The notes beneath the pieces are model-generated. The model was not told the DNA's origin. It saw nothing but the letters and a program-made list of their open reading frames with translations, and ran no database searches. 60,267 bases of DNA from the NCBI GenBank assembly GCA_030849075.1, contig JASAOO010003429.1, positions 1 to 60,267 on the forward strand, read 5' to 3'. Source of the stretch: Zelonia costaricensis. Its lineage: Eukaryota > Euglenozoa > Kinetoplastea > Trypanosomatida > Trypanosomatidae. Both the position numbers and the translations under genes were made by a program. Shown in pieces: positions 37,751 to 45,986 of the stretch (positions are counted from its first letter, which is position 1; each line of letters starts with the position of its first letter).

Positions 37751-38495
37751 TTCCGCGCCGCGCGGCAACACTGCTGCGCCCCCTCCGTCCGCGGGCTAGG
37801 CGAGGCAGGGCCTGAAGCTGCGGCAGGTGCCGTGTTGAGAGCTTGAGTGCTCCGCTGCTGTCAGTGGCGCGTGTCCGCACTGTGCGCCAGGCTTAACTGC
37901 GTCCACAGGTGATAGAATGGAAACCGCGCAAAGCGACGAACGAAAACACTGCTTGTCTGACCTCGACTACATGAGCTCTGGGCGGCTGCGGCGCGGCGTG
38001 CTCTATAGCGCAGTCGACTGCGAGCGTCCCGCAACCAGCCCCAATCGCCACCACGCCATGACACTTTTTTGGGGTGGAACAGGCTCGTTGGTGTTGTGTG
38101 AGCAGCTCTGCGTCCTACCCCTGGGGCCCGAACACCCCCCCCCCCCCACACACACATACACGTGCTCATACCCACTGATAGGAAGGAGACGGCAGCGATG
38201 AGTGTAGACGCTCTACACTTGAATTCACATTTCTATCTCAGGCTCACTCTCCATGCTCTTTTCCCGCTTTCTCACTCACCACTCACAACAAGCGACGGTA
38301 ACGACAGCACCGCCGCCGTGTACACCACTGTGTGTGTGTGTGTCTGCTCCGCACCATTCCGGCGTTCCGTGAGGTTTGGCCGCACCTCTGCGGCCTGTTG
38401 GCCCCTTTGCCACTATTCTGGACACCTCCGTCTCTCTTTTCACATCCTCTTTGTGTTGCTGTGCCACTTTGCAACTCGAAAGACGGCCTTTAGGG
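37751..38495. other. Spacer between ARL2 and the LMBR1-like gene
   Basis: No confident gene is seen. A 13-base C-run at 38135-38147 is followed by CA repeats, and a GT repeat lies near 38326-38344. Pyrimidine-rich blocks at 38250-38283 and 38430-38460 may serve trans-splicing. An ATG-started frame of 94 codons at 37917 ends in proline/threonine repeats and was not called. Confidence 0.5.
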
Positions 38496-39848
38496 ATGCT
38501 CGTTGTGGACTGCGTTGCCGCCGGCGTCATCGCCGCGCTGGTGCTCTTCCTTGCCATCTACTTTGTGTGCCGCTACAGCGCGGAGGAGGAGGACGGCGAT
38601 GCGTGGCTGCCGCGGGTCGTTGTCGTGCTCATCCTGTGTGCAGCCTGCTACATGGTGCTGCTGCTTCCCTTGGAGGTGGCGCTGACAGACGACAGGCCGA
38701 AGCTCGACTTTGCTTGGGCGTGGCAAGGGACGCTCGTTGCCGCCTACACGCTGCTGCTCGTTGCCGGTCCATTCGCCTTCGTCTTCTACGAGAGCTGGTC
38801 GGCGGCGCAGACGAGCGTGTGGGCGCAGGTGCGGCCGGCGGTGGTCGTCGTCGTCGTGGCCAACGCCGTCTTCGCAGCCGCCTTTGGCGCGCTATGGTTC
38901 TGGGGGGACCGCGTCGACCCCCAGGACGGCTCCTTGACGCATGTCTCGCCGTTTGTGTACTTCGTCGCCGCCGCCGCCTCCTTCGGCTGGTGCTTCTTCT
39001 TTGTCTTCGCCGGCGTCGGGCTCGCTGCCGTGCCGGTGCACGCCGTGACCGCCTTTGTGCGCCGCCCGCGGCCGATCACGCGGGCAGTGTACGAGCAGGC
39101 TCGTGCGCGGCTCAACGTGGAGGTGCAGCACCTCCTCGACGCCGGACGCCGCCTCGACGCGGAGGTCAGCACGGGCCGCCCCAGCTACCGGCAGCGGCAG
39201 AAAATGCTGCGCTTCCGCCGTGACGTGCGCGAGGCGGAGCGGCAAAGCGAGCGCAACGAAACAGCGTATCACCTCTCGGGCGCCACCATCATGCGCAGCT
39301 ACCTCTCCGTCACGCTCGCCGTCGTCAACAGCGTTGTGTCGCTGATGTGGGCTCTGCACATTCTCCTGTGCAACATCCTGCTCGTGTACCCCCTGCTGGA
39401 CCGCCTGGTGTGCTTCCTCAACACGCTACTCCCGCTGCTGGCCACGCTGGTGTACGCGTACCTCGCTTTGTACCTCATGTGGTGCACTGTTGTGGGCTGC
39501 CGCACTGTCAGCGGCAACGTGCTCGTGGTCCCCGTCTACCCGCTACGGGTTCGGGGCACCATGCTCAACGCGCTGCTCTTCAACTCGCTGCTGCTCCTCT
39601 GCTCCGCGTTCGCCGTGCTGCAGCTGTGCGCCATCAGCTTCACCACATACGCAGCGTCCACCTTCATGCATCGTGTCTTTGCCGACACGCTGCCACGCAT
39701 GTTCGGAGTCAAGTACGTGGCGCAGGGCCTCCAATACGCGCTGCTCGCCGTCTTCGTACTCGCCATCCCGTGGCTCGTGTGCTGCCCGCGCTTCCTCAAC
39801 CGTGCGACGAGCGACGAGGACGACGAGGCAGACGACGCCTACGCCTAA
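38496..39848 (+). CDS. LMBR1-like (LMBD1/limb-region) multi-pass membrane protein
   Basis: A 450-residue integral membrane protein with about nine hydrophobic helices: five in the first 195 residues, a basic/charged cytosolic loop at about 195-265, and four more in the C-terminal half. This 5+4 arrangement with a charged central loop is typical of the LMBR1/LMBD1 family. LMBD1 in mammals works in lysosomal cobalamin export, while other members are lipocalin receptors. The ATG at 38496 immediately precedes the first helix; the frame is open upstream but only from TTG. The C-terminus is an acidic Asp/Glu tail. Function in this organism cannot be told from sequence. Confidence 0.8.
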   Translation: MLVVDCVAAGVIAALVLFLAIYFVCRYSAEEEDGDAWLPRVVVVLILCAACYMVLLLPLEVALTDDRPKLDFAWAWQGTLVAAYTLLLVAGPFAFVFYESWSAAQTSVWAQVRPAVVVVVVANAVFAAAFGALWFWGDRVDPQDGSLTHVSPFVYFVAAAASFGWCFFFVFAGVGLAAVPVHAVTAFVRRPRPITRAVYEQARARLNVEVQHLLDAGRRLDAEVSTGRPSYRQRQKMLRFRRDVREAERQSERNETAYHLSGATIMRSYLSVTLAVVNSVVSLMWALHILLCNILLVYPLLDRLVCFLNTLLPLLATLVYAYLALYLMWCTVVGCRTVSGNVLVVPVYPLRVRGTMLNALLFNSLLLLCSAFAVLQLCAISFTTYAASTFMHRVFADTLPRMFGVKYVAQGLQYALLAVFVLAIPWLVCCPRFLNRATSDEDDEADDAYA

Positions 39849-40380
39849 CCAGTCGCGCGTTCCGTGCGGCGTTGTCAGCGAGCCGCCTCGCACCCTCCGC
39901 TCACCGGAAATCTCTGCACTCGCGCTCGCCATGGCAGACCGACGTCTCCACTACCCTTCTTTGAGCGCCGTACGCTGCCGCACCGACTTTCCTCGTTGCT
40001 TTCACTCGCAGGCCGTGCGCAGGTTCTTTCACCTTCGCCTTTTTTTTTTTTCGACGACGCGCCGGTGCTTCCCTCTTCATTTGCGCGTTCGCCGTTTTCT
40101 CTGCACCCCTCTCACGGCGGGGGCAACCGCTACCCCAGTGGACCACTACGCAACGCCGACAACGTCAACCCACCGCAGCGACTCCAAGCCGCGCTGATGC
40201 GTGCTTTTCTTTGAGAGTCGTGTTGAAAGAGAGGCGAAAAGAAAGAAGCAAAACCTGCACGTTTGTTCCTCTCTCCGTCCCCCCCCGCCCGCGCCCAGTC
40301 ACGCATGCCGAAACTGACGTACGTGCCGGCGCATTCCCAGCGCCCCGCAACGTCTCTCACCCTGTGCCCTTCACTCCTCA

Positions 40381-40610
40381 CCCCCACCCCGTCGTCCTTC
40401 CGCCCCCCCCCTCCCTCCTCCCCCCGCCTCGACGCGACACCCCAGTTCTCCGTGACGCTGTCGCTGCTGCTGCTGCTTTCTCAGCCTCCCCNCCCCCACC
40501 CCGTCGTCCTTCCGCCCGCCCGCCCCCCCCTCCCCCCTCCCCCCGCCTCGACGCGACACCCCAGTTCTCCGTGACGCTGTCGCTGCTGCTGCTGCTTTCT
40601 CAGCCTCCCC
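40381..40610. repeat. Tandem duplication of about 112-118 bp around an ambiguous base
   Basis: Copy one spans about 40381-40491 and copy two about 40493-40610. They are nearly identical; copy two is about seven bases longer in its C-run. The single N of the window, at 40492, lies exactly at the junction. This is the pattern left when two contig ends that overlap are joined by a placeholder instead of merged, so the duplication may not be real. Confidence 0.85.
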
Positions 40611-40629
40611 TTCGTAGTGCGGAACGATC

Positions 40630-40650
40630 CACACACACACACACACACAC
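40630..40650. repeat. (AC)n microsatellite
   Basis: A perfect CA array about 170 bases upstream of the coatomer zeta start codon. Confidence 0.95.
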
Positions 40651-40770
40651 GCATACACGCCGAGGCAGTTTTCAGCACACCGTCGCCCTTTCATTCACCG
40701 CCGCCGCCGTCTCTGCCGGTGCCGCTGGTGCTTCGACACTCGCGACCTGGAAGACACACCTCGCCTCGCC

Positions 40771-40806
40771 GTCTGTTTCCTTTTTTCTCTGTCGCTCCTT
40801 GCGTAG
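40771..40806 (+). promoter_or_regulatory. Candidate trans-splice acceptor of coatomer zeta
   Basis: A strong pyrimidine tract (about 40771-40800) is followed by the first AG at 40805-40806, only 12 bases before the ATG at 40819. If used, the 5' UTR contributed by this locus would be very short. The upstream CA array offers no better tract. Confidence 0.5.
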
Positions 40807-40818
40807 CCCCTGGCGACG

Positions 40819-41373
40819 ATGGCCTTTCTGCATCGCGTGCAAGCAGTCCTGGCGCTGGACAACCACGGCAACCGCGTCTTTGCCAAGTACTACGTCGGTG
40901 AAGACACGCCGGAGACGTCCAAGGCGCTGGCACCGTTGGAGAAGCAGCGGTCACTGGAGCAGGCCATCTTCCAGGCTGTCAACGACCCACACCGCGGCAG
41001 CCACGTCGCCTACGAGCATGAGATCCTCGTCGTCGAGGGGCACATCGCCCTCTTTCACGTAGCCGAGGATGTGATGATTGTGGTGGTCGGCGCTGGCACA
41101 GAAAACGAGGTGGTGCTGCTCAACGTGCTTTCCGGCCTCGTAGACGCTCTCCGCCAAGAGCTCAACACGCCGGCCCTGACAGCGCGCCTGCTGCTGGAGA
41201 ACTTCTGCGCTCTGATCATGACCGTCGACGAGATGCTGGACGAGGGCATCATCCTTGAGACGGACGCGGCCACCGTAGCGAACGACCTTGAGCCGTACCT
41301 CATTGATGCTAGCCACGACACCGCGCGTGCTGCCCTCACCGGCGTCAACAAGTACCTGCGGGAGAACCTATAG
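40819..41373 (+). CDS. COPZ: Coatomer subunit zeta
   Basis: A 184-residue protein of the usual length for zeta-COP, the small longin-fold subunit of the COPI F-subcomplex that acts in Golgi-to-ER retrograde traffic. Hallmarks are the N-terminal Val-x-Ala-Val-Leu-x-Leu-Asp strand, the Asn-Arg-Val-Phe-Ala-Lys-Tyr-Tyr segment, the Glu-x-x-Ile-Phe pattern before the variable loop, the Asn-Glu-Val/Leu-x-Leu-Leu-Asn-Val-Leu helix, and the Leu-Asp-Glu-Gly-Ile-Ile-Leu-Glu-Thr-Asp strand near the C-terminus. The ATG at 40819 gives a complete first strand. Confidence 0.95.
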   Translation: MAFLHRVQAVLALDNHGNRVFAKYYVGEDTPETSKALAPLEKQRSLEQAIFQAVNDPHRGSHVAYEHEILVVEGHIALFHVAEDVMIVVVGAGTENEVVLLNVLSGLVDALRQELNTPALTARLLLENFCALIMTVDEMLDEGIILETDAATVANDLEPYLIDASHDTARAALTGVNKYLRENL

Positions 41374-41638
41374 CGTCGCCGTCTGCGCGCTGCCTGTCTC
41401 CTCCCGATCCGCCTTCCCCGCACCTCTTGGCATGCAGCGGCAAGATTGGCGTCGGTGCCCAGGCGGTGACTGGGTCACTTTTTCCCTCTTTCTCATTGCG
41501 TTGAAATGCGTGGCTGTGTATGCCTGCGTGTTCGCGTTGTAAGCGGCTTGATGGGTCTTTTCGTTTTTGCAAGGCGCCCCCCCCCCCTGCAACTCCCGCG
41601 GACGGCTATGTGTTTGGGAGTGCAGATGAGAGGGAGTA

Positions 41639-41669
<31 letters not shown>

Positions 41670-42398
41670 GAGGTCGAAGCTGTTTGATGCGAGCAGCCGC
41701 AAGGAAACGAAGCCACTGTGCTCAACGGCTGTTCACTCGCGAGCGACCCGCTTCCCCTTCCCCTTCCAGCCCCGCAGACCCGACGCCGCTGCGCGGTCGA
41801 CGACCAGTGCCCAGGCATGACAGGAAAAGAAGACCAACGGACGAAGGTTGGTTGTGAAAGTCACCACCAAGCGATGCCACACACCGTCTGTGTGTGAGAA
41901 GCCAAAGAGCGAAGAGTTACGCGCTGCACAGCCCTCTTTGCTTTCAGCGCCCCCCCCCTCCCCCCAATTCTCCTCCCCCCTTCCTTCAAGCACCGCCGCC
42001 TCCTTCCCTTGGGTGCCGGCGAGCTGCTATGGGTTGGTGTGGGCAGCTGCGCGGGGGGGGGGGTGCGGGGTCTCTAAACCTCCCCTCCATTGTGCAGGGG
42101 GCAGGCTTGGTAACCGACCCGGCCTGTTTTCTGCTTGCGAATGTGCCTCGCCCTGTGTCCAGCTGTATAGCACCCAACCTTCATACTCCTCCCTTCCTGC
42201 CCGCGCATCTTCCACCTTTCCTGATGTTGCCGCTGCGCGATGCTCACCGTCGCCCCCGCGGTTGTCCACCACGGCAGTCCCCCTCCTTAGTCACACTTGT
42301 AGTAACTCCTTTTTAGCTAACTCTCCCTGCACAACTCGACGTGCTTGCGGAACCGCTACCCTTTTTTGAGTACCCTCCGCACCCCCTTCCTCGCCAGA
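41374..42398. other. Spacer between coatomer zeta and the 202-residue protein gene
   Basis: No gene is seen. It contains a GT array (41641-41669), a G-run near 42053-42063, and a pyrimidine-rich tract at 42187-42222 that may serve trans-splicing downstream. Overlapping frames here begin at non-ATG codons and are Pro/Ser-rich. Confidence 0.5.
41641..41669. repeat. (GT)n microsatellite
   Basis: A perfect GT array of 14 or more units in the probable 3' UTR of coatomer zeta. Confidence 0.95.
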
Positions 42399-43007
42399 AT
42401 GATGAAGCCGACGTCGCCGAACTTCATGGCCCAGGGCATCTGGGCTGGGTTCCGCTACTACCTCGGTCACTTCTTCTACCCCAACATGTACCGCGAGTTC
42501 CTGTCCGTGCAGAACGCGCACAAGGTGGAGCGTGCGCTGCGCCTGCAGAAGGCCATCAAGGCAAACAAGATCGACTACCGTGCTCTGCTGGCCCTGCCCG
42601 TCACCGACCACGCGCACCCGTACAAGATGGAGTACCCGTGGGAGAAGATCATGCAGAGCGACGAGCGCGACCTAGGCTTCTACGGCAAGTGGTACGCGAA
42701 CAAGATGATGTGCTTCTACGAGGGCCTCCAGTTCCACAAGTGGGGCTGCCTGCAGGACGACCTCATCAACGCCCACGGCTGGTGGAACCGCGCCGCCCGC
42801 ACACGTGCGCCAAAGGACAAGATTGTGCACGGTGACCGCCGTGTCATGCGTGCGCGCGTGCTCAAGGACAAGTACATCTACGAGCCGAAGGACCGCTGGG
42901 TGCACCCCGTCGACAACGTGGCGTACTTTGGTCCGTACGTGATGATGGTTGCGGATGAGTGGGAGGAGAAGTGGGGCTTCTTCGCCGGCCAGGAGGTGGA
43001 GTACTAA
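42399..43007 (+). CDS. Aromatic-rich hypothetical protein, 202 residues, probably an abundant mitochondrial protein
   Basis: I do not recognise a named family. Two ATG codons are adjacent (42399 and 42402); the first is used. Codon use is extremely biased to C/G-ending codons, as in highly expressed genes. The protein is unusually rich in Trp, Tyr and Lys with little low-complexity sequence: a region about 10-35 rich in Tyr/Phe, a helical Lys/Arg region at 40-60, and a second half with repeated Trp and Tyr residues. No clear membrane helix is visible. This composition is reminiscent of divergent trypanosomatid respiratory-chain or ATP synthase subunits, which is only an inference. Confidence 0.82.
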   Translation: MMKPTSPNFMAQGIWAGFRYYLGHFFYPNMYREFLSVQNAHKVERALRLQKAIKANKIDYRALLALPVTDHAHPYKMEYPWEKIMQSDERDLGFYGKWYANKMMCFYEGLQFHKWGCLQDDLINAHGWWNRAARTRAPKDKIVHGDRRVMRARVLKDKYIYEPKDRWVHPVDNVAYFGPYVMMVADEWEEKWGFFAGQEVEY

Positions 43008-44153
43008 ACCGGTGCCGCCCGTGCGACGACGCCGACGTCCCCGTCCGTGGCCCTTTTGTGTTTCTCTTCTTCGTCTCCTCTGTAGGACGCTAATTCTGCC
43101 CACCACTGACCCCCCTCTCTCCCCTTATGCTGCGACGGCGTTGCTTGAGATGGAGCCGGTGGACGACGGGGGGCCGCAGCGACCCGTGTGGCGGTGGGTG
43201 GCGTTGCGCTGCACTTTGGCGCGCCAGCTCGTCCGCTGCGCGTCCTGTTGACACTCCCCCTTTCCCCACGCACCCTGCACCTCGCAGCTCTCTCTCTGGG
43301 CACGTGTCCTGCCGCCTTGTCGCATCCCACCCCTTCTATCTCGCGTAGTTCTTAGTGGAATTCACCTTAGCCAAATACACACAAACAAAACCAGATTTCA
43401 TGGTCGAATGAGCAAAAGAAAAGAGCAGCATCGGCTTCATGAGGGAAGCACCAGCAGGGGCATCACTCGTAACCGTCACGCGTGCAGCGGTCGAGCTGCG
43501 CGTAGGTGCGCAGTGGTGAGGCGTGGAGCTGCCGGAGTGTAGTCGGGTGTCTTATTCACGCGCGATGTGGTAGCCGCGACTCACAGGCCACCTCCTCTGA
43601 CTTCAATACCCTCTCCTTCTCCTTCCGCTGCGAGCGCCGACGACGCTGCGCTGCATGTGGCGGAGGTATTGATGTTCTCGATTCGCCTACGACTTGTACG
43701 CGAGTGTGGCCCGGCGCTTTCCGTTTTGATGTCGCTGGTGCCACGAGGGGCCGAAGGGTTCAACAGGTTGTCATCTTGGCTGTGGTTGCCTAGCGCATGG
43801 CAAACACGGTGGCAGCCCGCAGAACAAGCTGATGACTGCGCCGCCCGTTTCGTGACTTCCTTCGCTGCTTCGCAACTTCACCTCTCCCTTCCCTTTCCCT
43901 TTCCCTTTCCTTCTCTCTGTCTCTTCGCCTCCGCGCACGAGCTCAGTACACCCTCGCATTTGTTTGTGCGGCGTACCCCACCGCAACCCGCCGCAGGGCA
44001 CCGCCGGCTGCTCGCCCTTGCCTCGTGCGCTGCGCCGTTCACCACCCCCAAGGGACGCCGCCCTCCCTGCGCCACACCCCCTTTTCCTTCTGGAGCTCCT
44101 TGTGCGCCAGGCATCCGCCGTCTTTCTCATCGTACCTGTCCGCCCCAAGAGTC
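43008..44153. other. Spacer between the 202- and 282-residue protein genes
   Basis: No gene is seen. A CCCTTT hexamer repeat lies at about 43886-43909 within a longer pyrimidine tract, followed by further pyrimidine blocks near 44079-44130, any of which could direct trans-splicing of the next mRNA. Confidence 0.5.
43886..43909 (+). repeat. (CCCTTT)n tandem repeat
   Basis: About four near-perfect copies of the hexamer lie in the polypyrimidine region upstream of the 282-residue coiled-coil gene. It may function as part of the splice signal. Confidence 0.8.
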
Positions 44154-45002
44154 ATGTCGCTAGCGGAGGAGGGGGTGCGCCACCGCGTGCGTCGCCTGGC
44201 CGCCTTGGGCGAGTACCAGCGAGCCGAGCAGCTGGAGGCGAGCCACCGAATGCAGCGCGAGGTCGCACTGGCAACTGCCGCGCAGGGGTTCGAGCTTGCC
44301 GGCGCCAATCAGTGGGACGCGCTGCAGCGGACCAAGTCGTACGTGCTCACGCAGCAGCGGGGCGCCGCACTGGAGGAAGAGCACATGCACCTCAAGCACA
44401 CGCTGCGCGCGCGGGCAGATCGGTGCCAGGCGGACGAGGAGGAGCTCGTGCGCTTTGCTGCTGCGGAGAGCGCGAAGCTGAGCACGATGCCCGTGCCGGT
44501 GCCGTGGCCGGTGCTGGTGCTACGGCAGCAGGAGACGCAGCAGCGGCTGGACGGCAACTACGCCGCAGCGGCCCAGTACCGCCGCGACGCGACTCTGATG
44601 CAAGGCACACTACTCAACACCACGCTGACGAGTCGGAGCGAGCTGCTCGATCAGCGCATCACCCGCCAGGCCGCGACACTGCTGACGCGCGAGGCTCTCG
44701 CCGACGAACGGTCAAACGCCAGCATGGCGGCTCTGCACGCCCGCCACGCAAAGCAGCAACGCAGCGCCGCAGCCCAGCTCAGCCGCATCGAGGACGGGAT
44801 GCTGGCGGCGCAGCGACGTGCGTACCGGCACGTGCAGCGCACGCGCGCCTGCCACAGCGCACCTGGCCCAGGCCGTCTTGAACTAGAGCGCGGCACGACG
44901 CTGGAGAGCCGTGTGTACGGTGACGCCTACCGACTGCCGTCGCTCTGCGACCTGTACGGCCCGATGCTGGACGAGCGTGCATCCACGCTGCCGGCAATTT
45001 AG
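44154..45002 (+). CDS. Coiled-coil protein, 282 residues, function unknown
   Basis: The ATG at 44154 is the first convincing start; the frame continues upstream without matching composition. The 282-residue protein is helical through about 230, with Gln/Arg/Glu-rich heptads (5-115 and 125-225). It includes a short repeated theme of Arg-Leu-x-x-x-Gly-x-Tyr followed by Ala (near 18-25 and again near 130-140), suggesting an internal duplication. The last 50 residues are non-helical, with Tyr and Leu in short motifs. Axonemal or cytoskeletal proteins often look like this, but no family can be named. Confidence 0.8.
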   Translation: MSLAEEGVRHRVRRLAALGEYQRAEQLEASHRMQREVALATAAQGFELAGANQWDALQRTKSYVLTQQRGAALEEEHMHLKHTLRARADRCQADEEELVRFAAAESAKLSTMPVPVPWPVLVLRQQETQQRLDGNYAAAAQYRRDATLMQGTLLNTTLTSRSELLDQRITRQAATLLTREALADERSNASMAALHARHAKQQRSAAAQLSRIEDGMLAAQRRAYRHVQRTRACHSAPGPGRLELERGTTLESRVYGDAYRLPSLCDLYGPMLDERASTLPAI

Positions 45003-45986
45003 CTCGCTAACAGGCCGCTCCTTCTCCCCTCCCCTGCCCCGCCTTTGCCCCGGCTAAGGCGCATGCGTGCTCCACGAGCAACGGCCGGCGGGTCCGACTG
45101 GTCGAAAGACGTGTGGTGGCACGCGGTGGCGCCAGGCGTGCTACGCGACCCACCGCACCACCCTGTGCCCCCCTTCCTCCCCCCTCCGAGGAGTACTGCA
45201 AAATGAAGTGGGCCATTGCTGGTCCCGCCTCTCTTCCCTCCGTTCTCCGCATTTTCTTTTGTGTTGCCCCACCGGCCCAAGGTGAGCCAGTCGGACGCAT
45301 GATGTACACACACCTTGCAGCAAAGCTGCTCTTGCACCGCGATGTGGGAAAGGCAAAGAATGAGCGAGTCAGGAAAGCGATGCTGTGCGCGCTGCTCAGC
45401 GGCAGGCGCGGGGTAGTGTGCAGCAGGACGCGATCGCCATGTTGTTGCTGCCAGCTCCGCAGTCGACTGTGTGCGTCGATCAACACAGTGACGGGGACGC
45501 GTTGGCCGATGACGTGGCCGACGACCGGCACACGTGCATGCGTGCGCCTCTCGCCTTCGCGAAGAATCGTGCGAGCTCCTTTTTTTTCTGCTGTACGCGA
45601 GCCCGTGTCGCCAGGCGGAGAGGCGTGCCACGATGGTAACGAGACCTTCTTTCGCTCCCCCACCTCTCACCCCCCTTTCCTCTTCTCCGCTGTGGTGCGG
45701 TCGCCCGTTCCTCTCCCCCTCCTCTGCGGCACTTTCTCTTCTTGCGCCGTGCTGCTTGAACCGTTTGCATGTGCGCCGCAACAGCACCTCTGGGTACGGT
45801 ACACACACACACACACACGCACACACACACAGACACGCACACGCACACACACCGTTCTCTTCGAGGCCGCGCAGGGCTCACTGCGCTTGCGCGTCTCGTC
45901 TTCCTCGCCCACCTTCCTTCTCACGAGTGCCACCGCCCTGAAGGCGGCGTCGCACTTTCCACGCAGATCGAGTTTTGTTTTCGGCG
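45003..45986. other. Spacer upstream of the TrkH-like transporter gene
   Basis: No gene is seen. It holds a CA-rich array (45801-45853) and a pyrimidine tract at about 45895-45922 followed by AG at 45926-45927, a good candidate trans-splice acceptor about 60 bases before the transporter ATG. Confidence 0.55.
45801..45853. repeat. Imperfect (AC)n microsatellite
   Basis: A CA array interrupted by occasional G substitutions, upstream of the TrkH-like transporter gene. Confidence 0.9.

Larger units (their letters stand above)
39849..40818. other. Spacer upstream of coatomer zeta, with a tandem duplication and one ambiguous base
   Basis: No gene is seen. It holds a T-run near 40040-40050, two near-identical copies of a C-rich unit flanking an N at 40492, a CA array (40630-40650), and a polypyrimidine tract ending shortly before the coatomer zeta start. 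Confidence 0.6.

Noticed and set aside
37917..38201. 94-codon ATG frame between ARL2 and the LMBR1-like gene
   Set aside because: It ends in a C-run and CA repeat, with a composition that looks untranslated; it fits within a 3' UTR.
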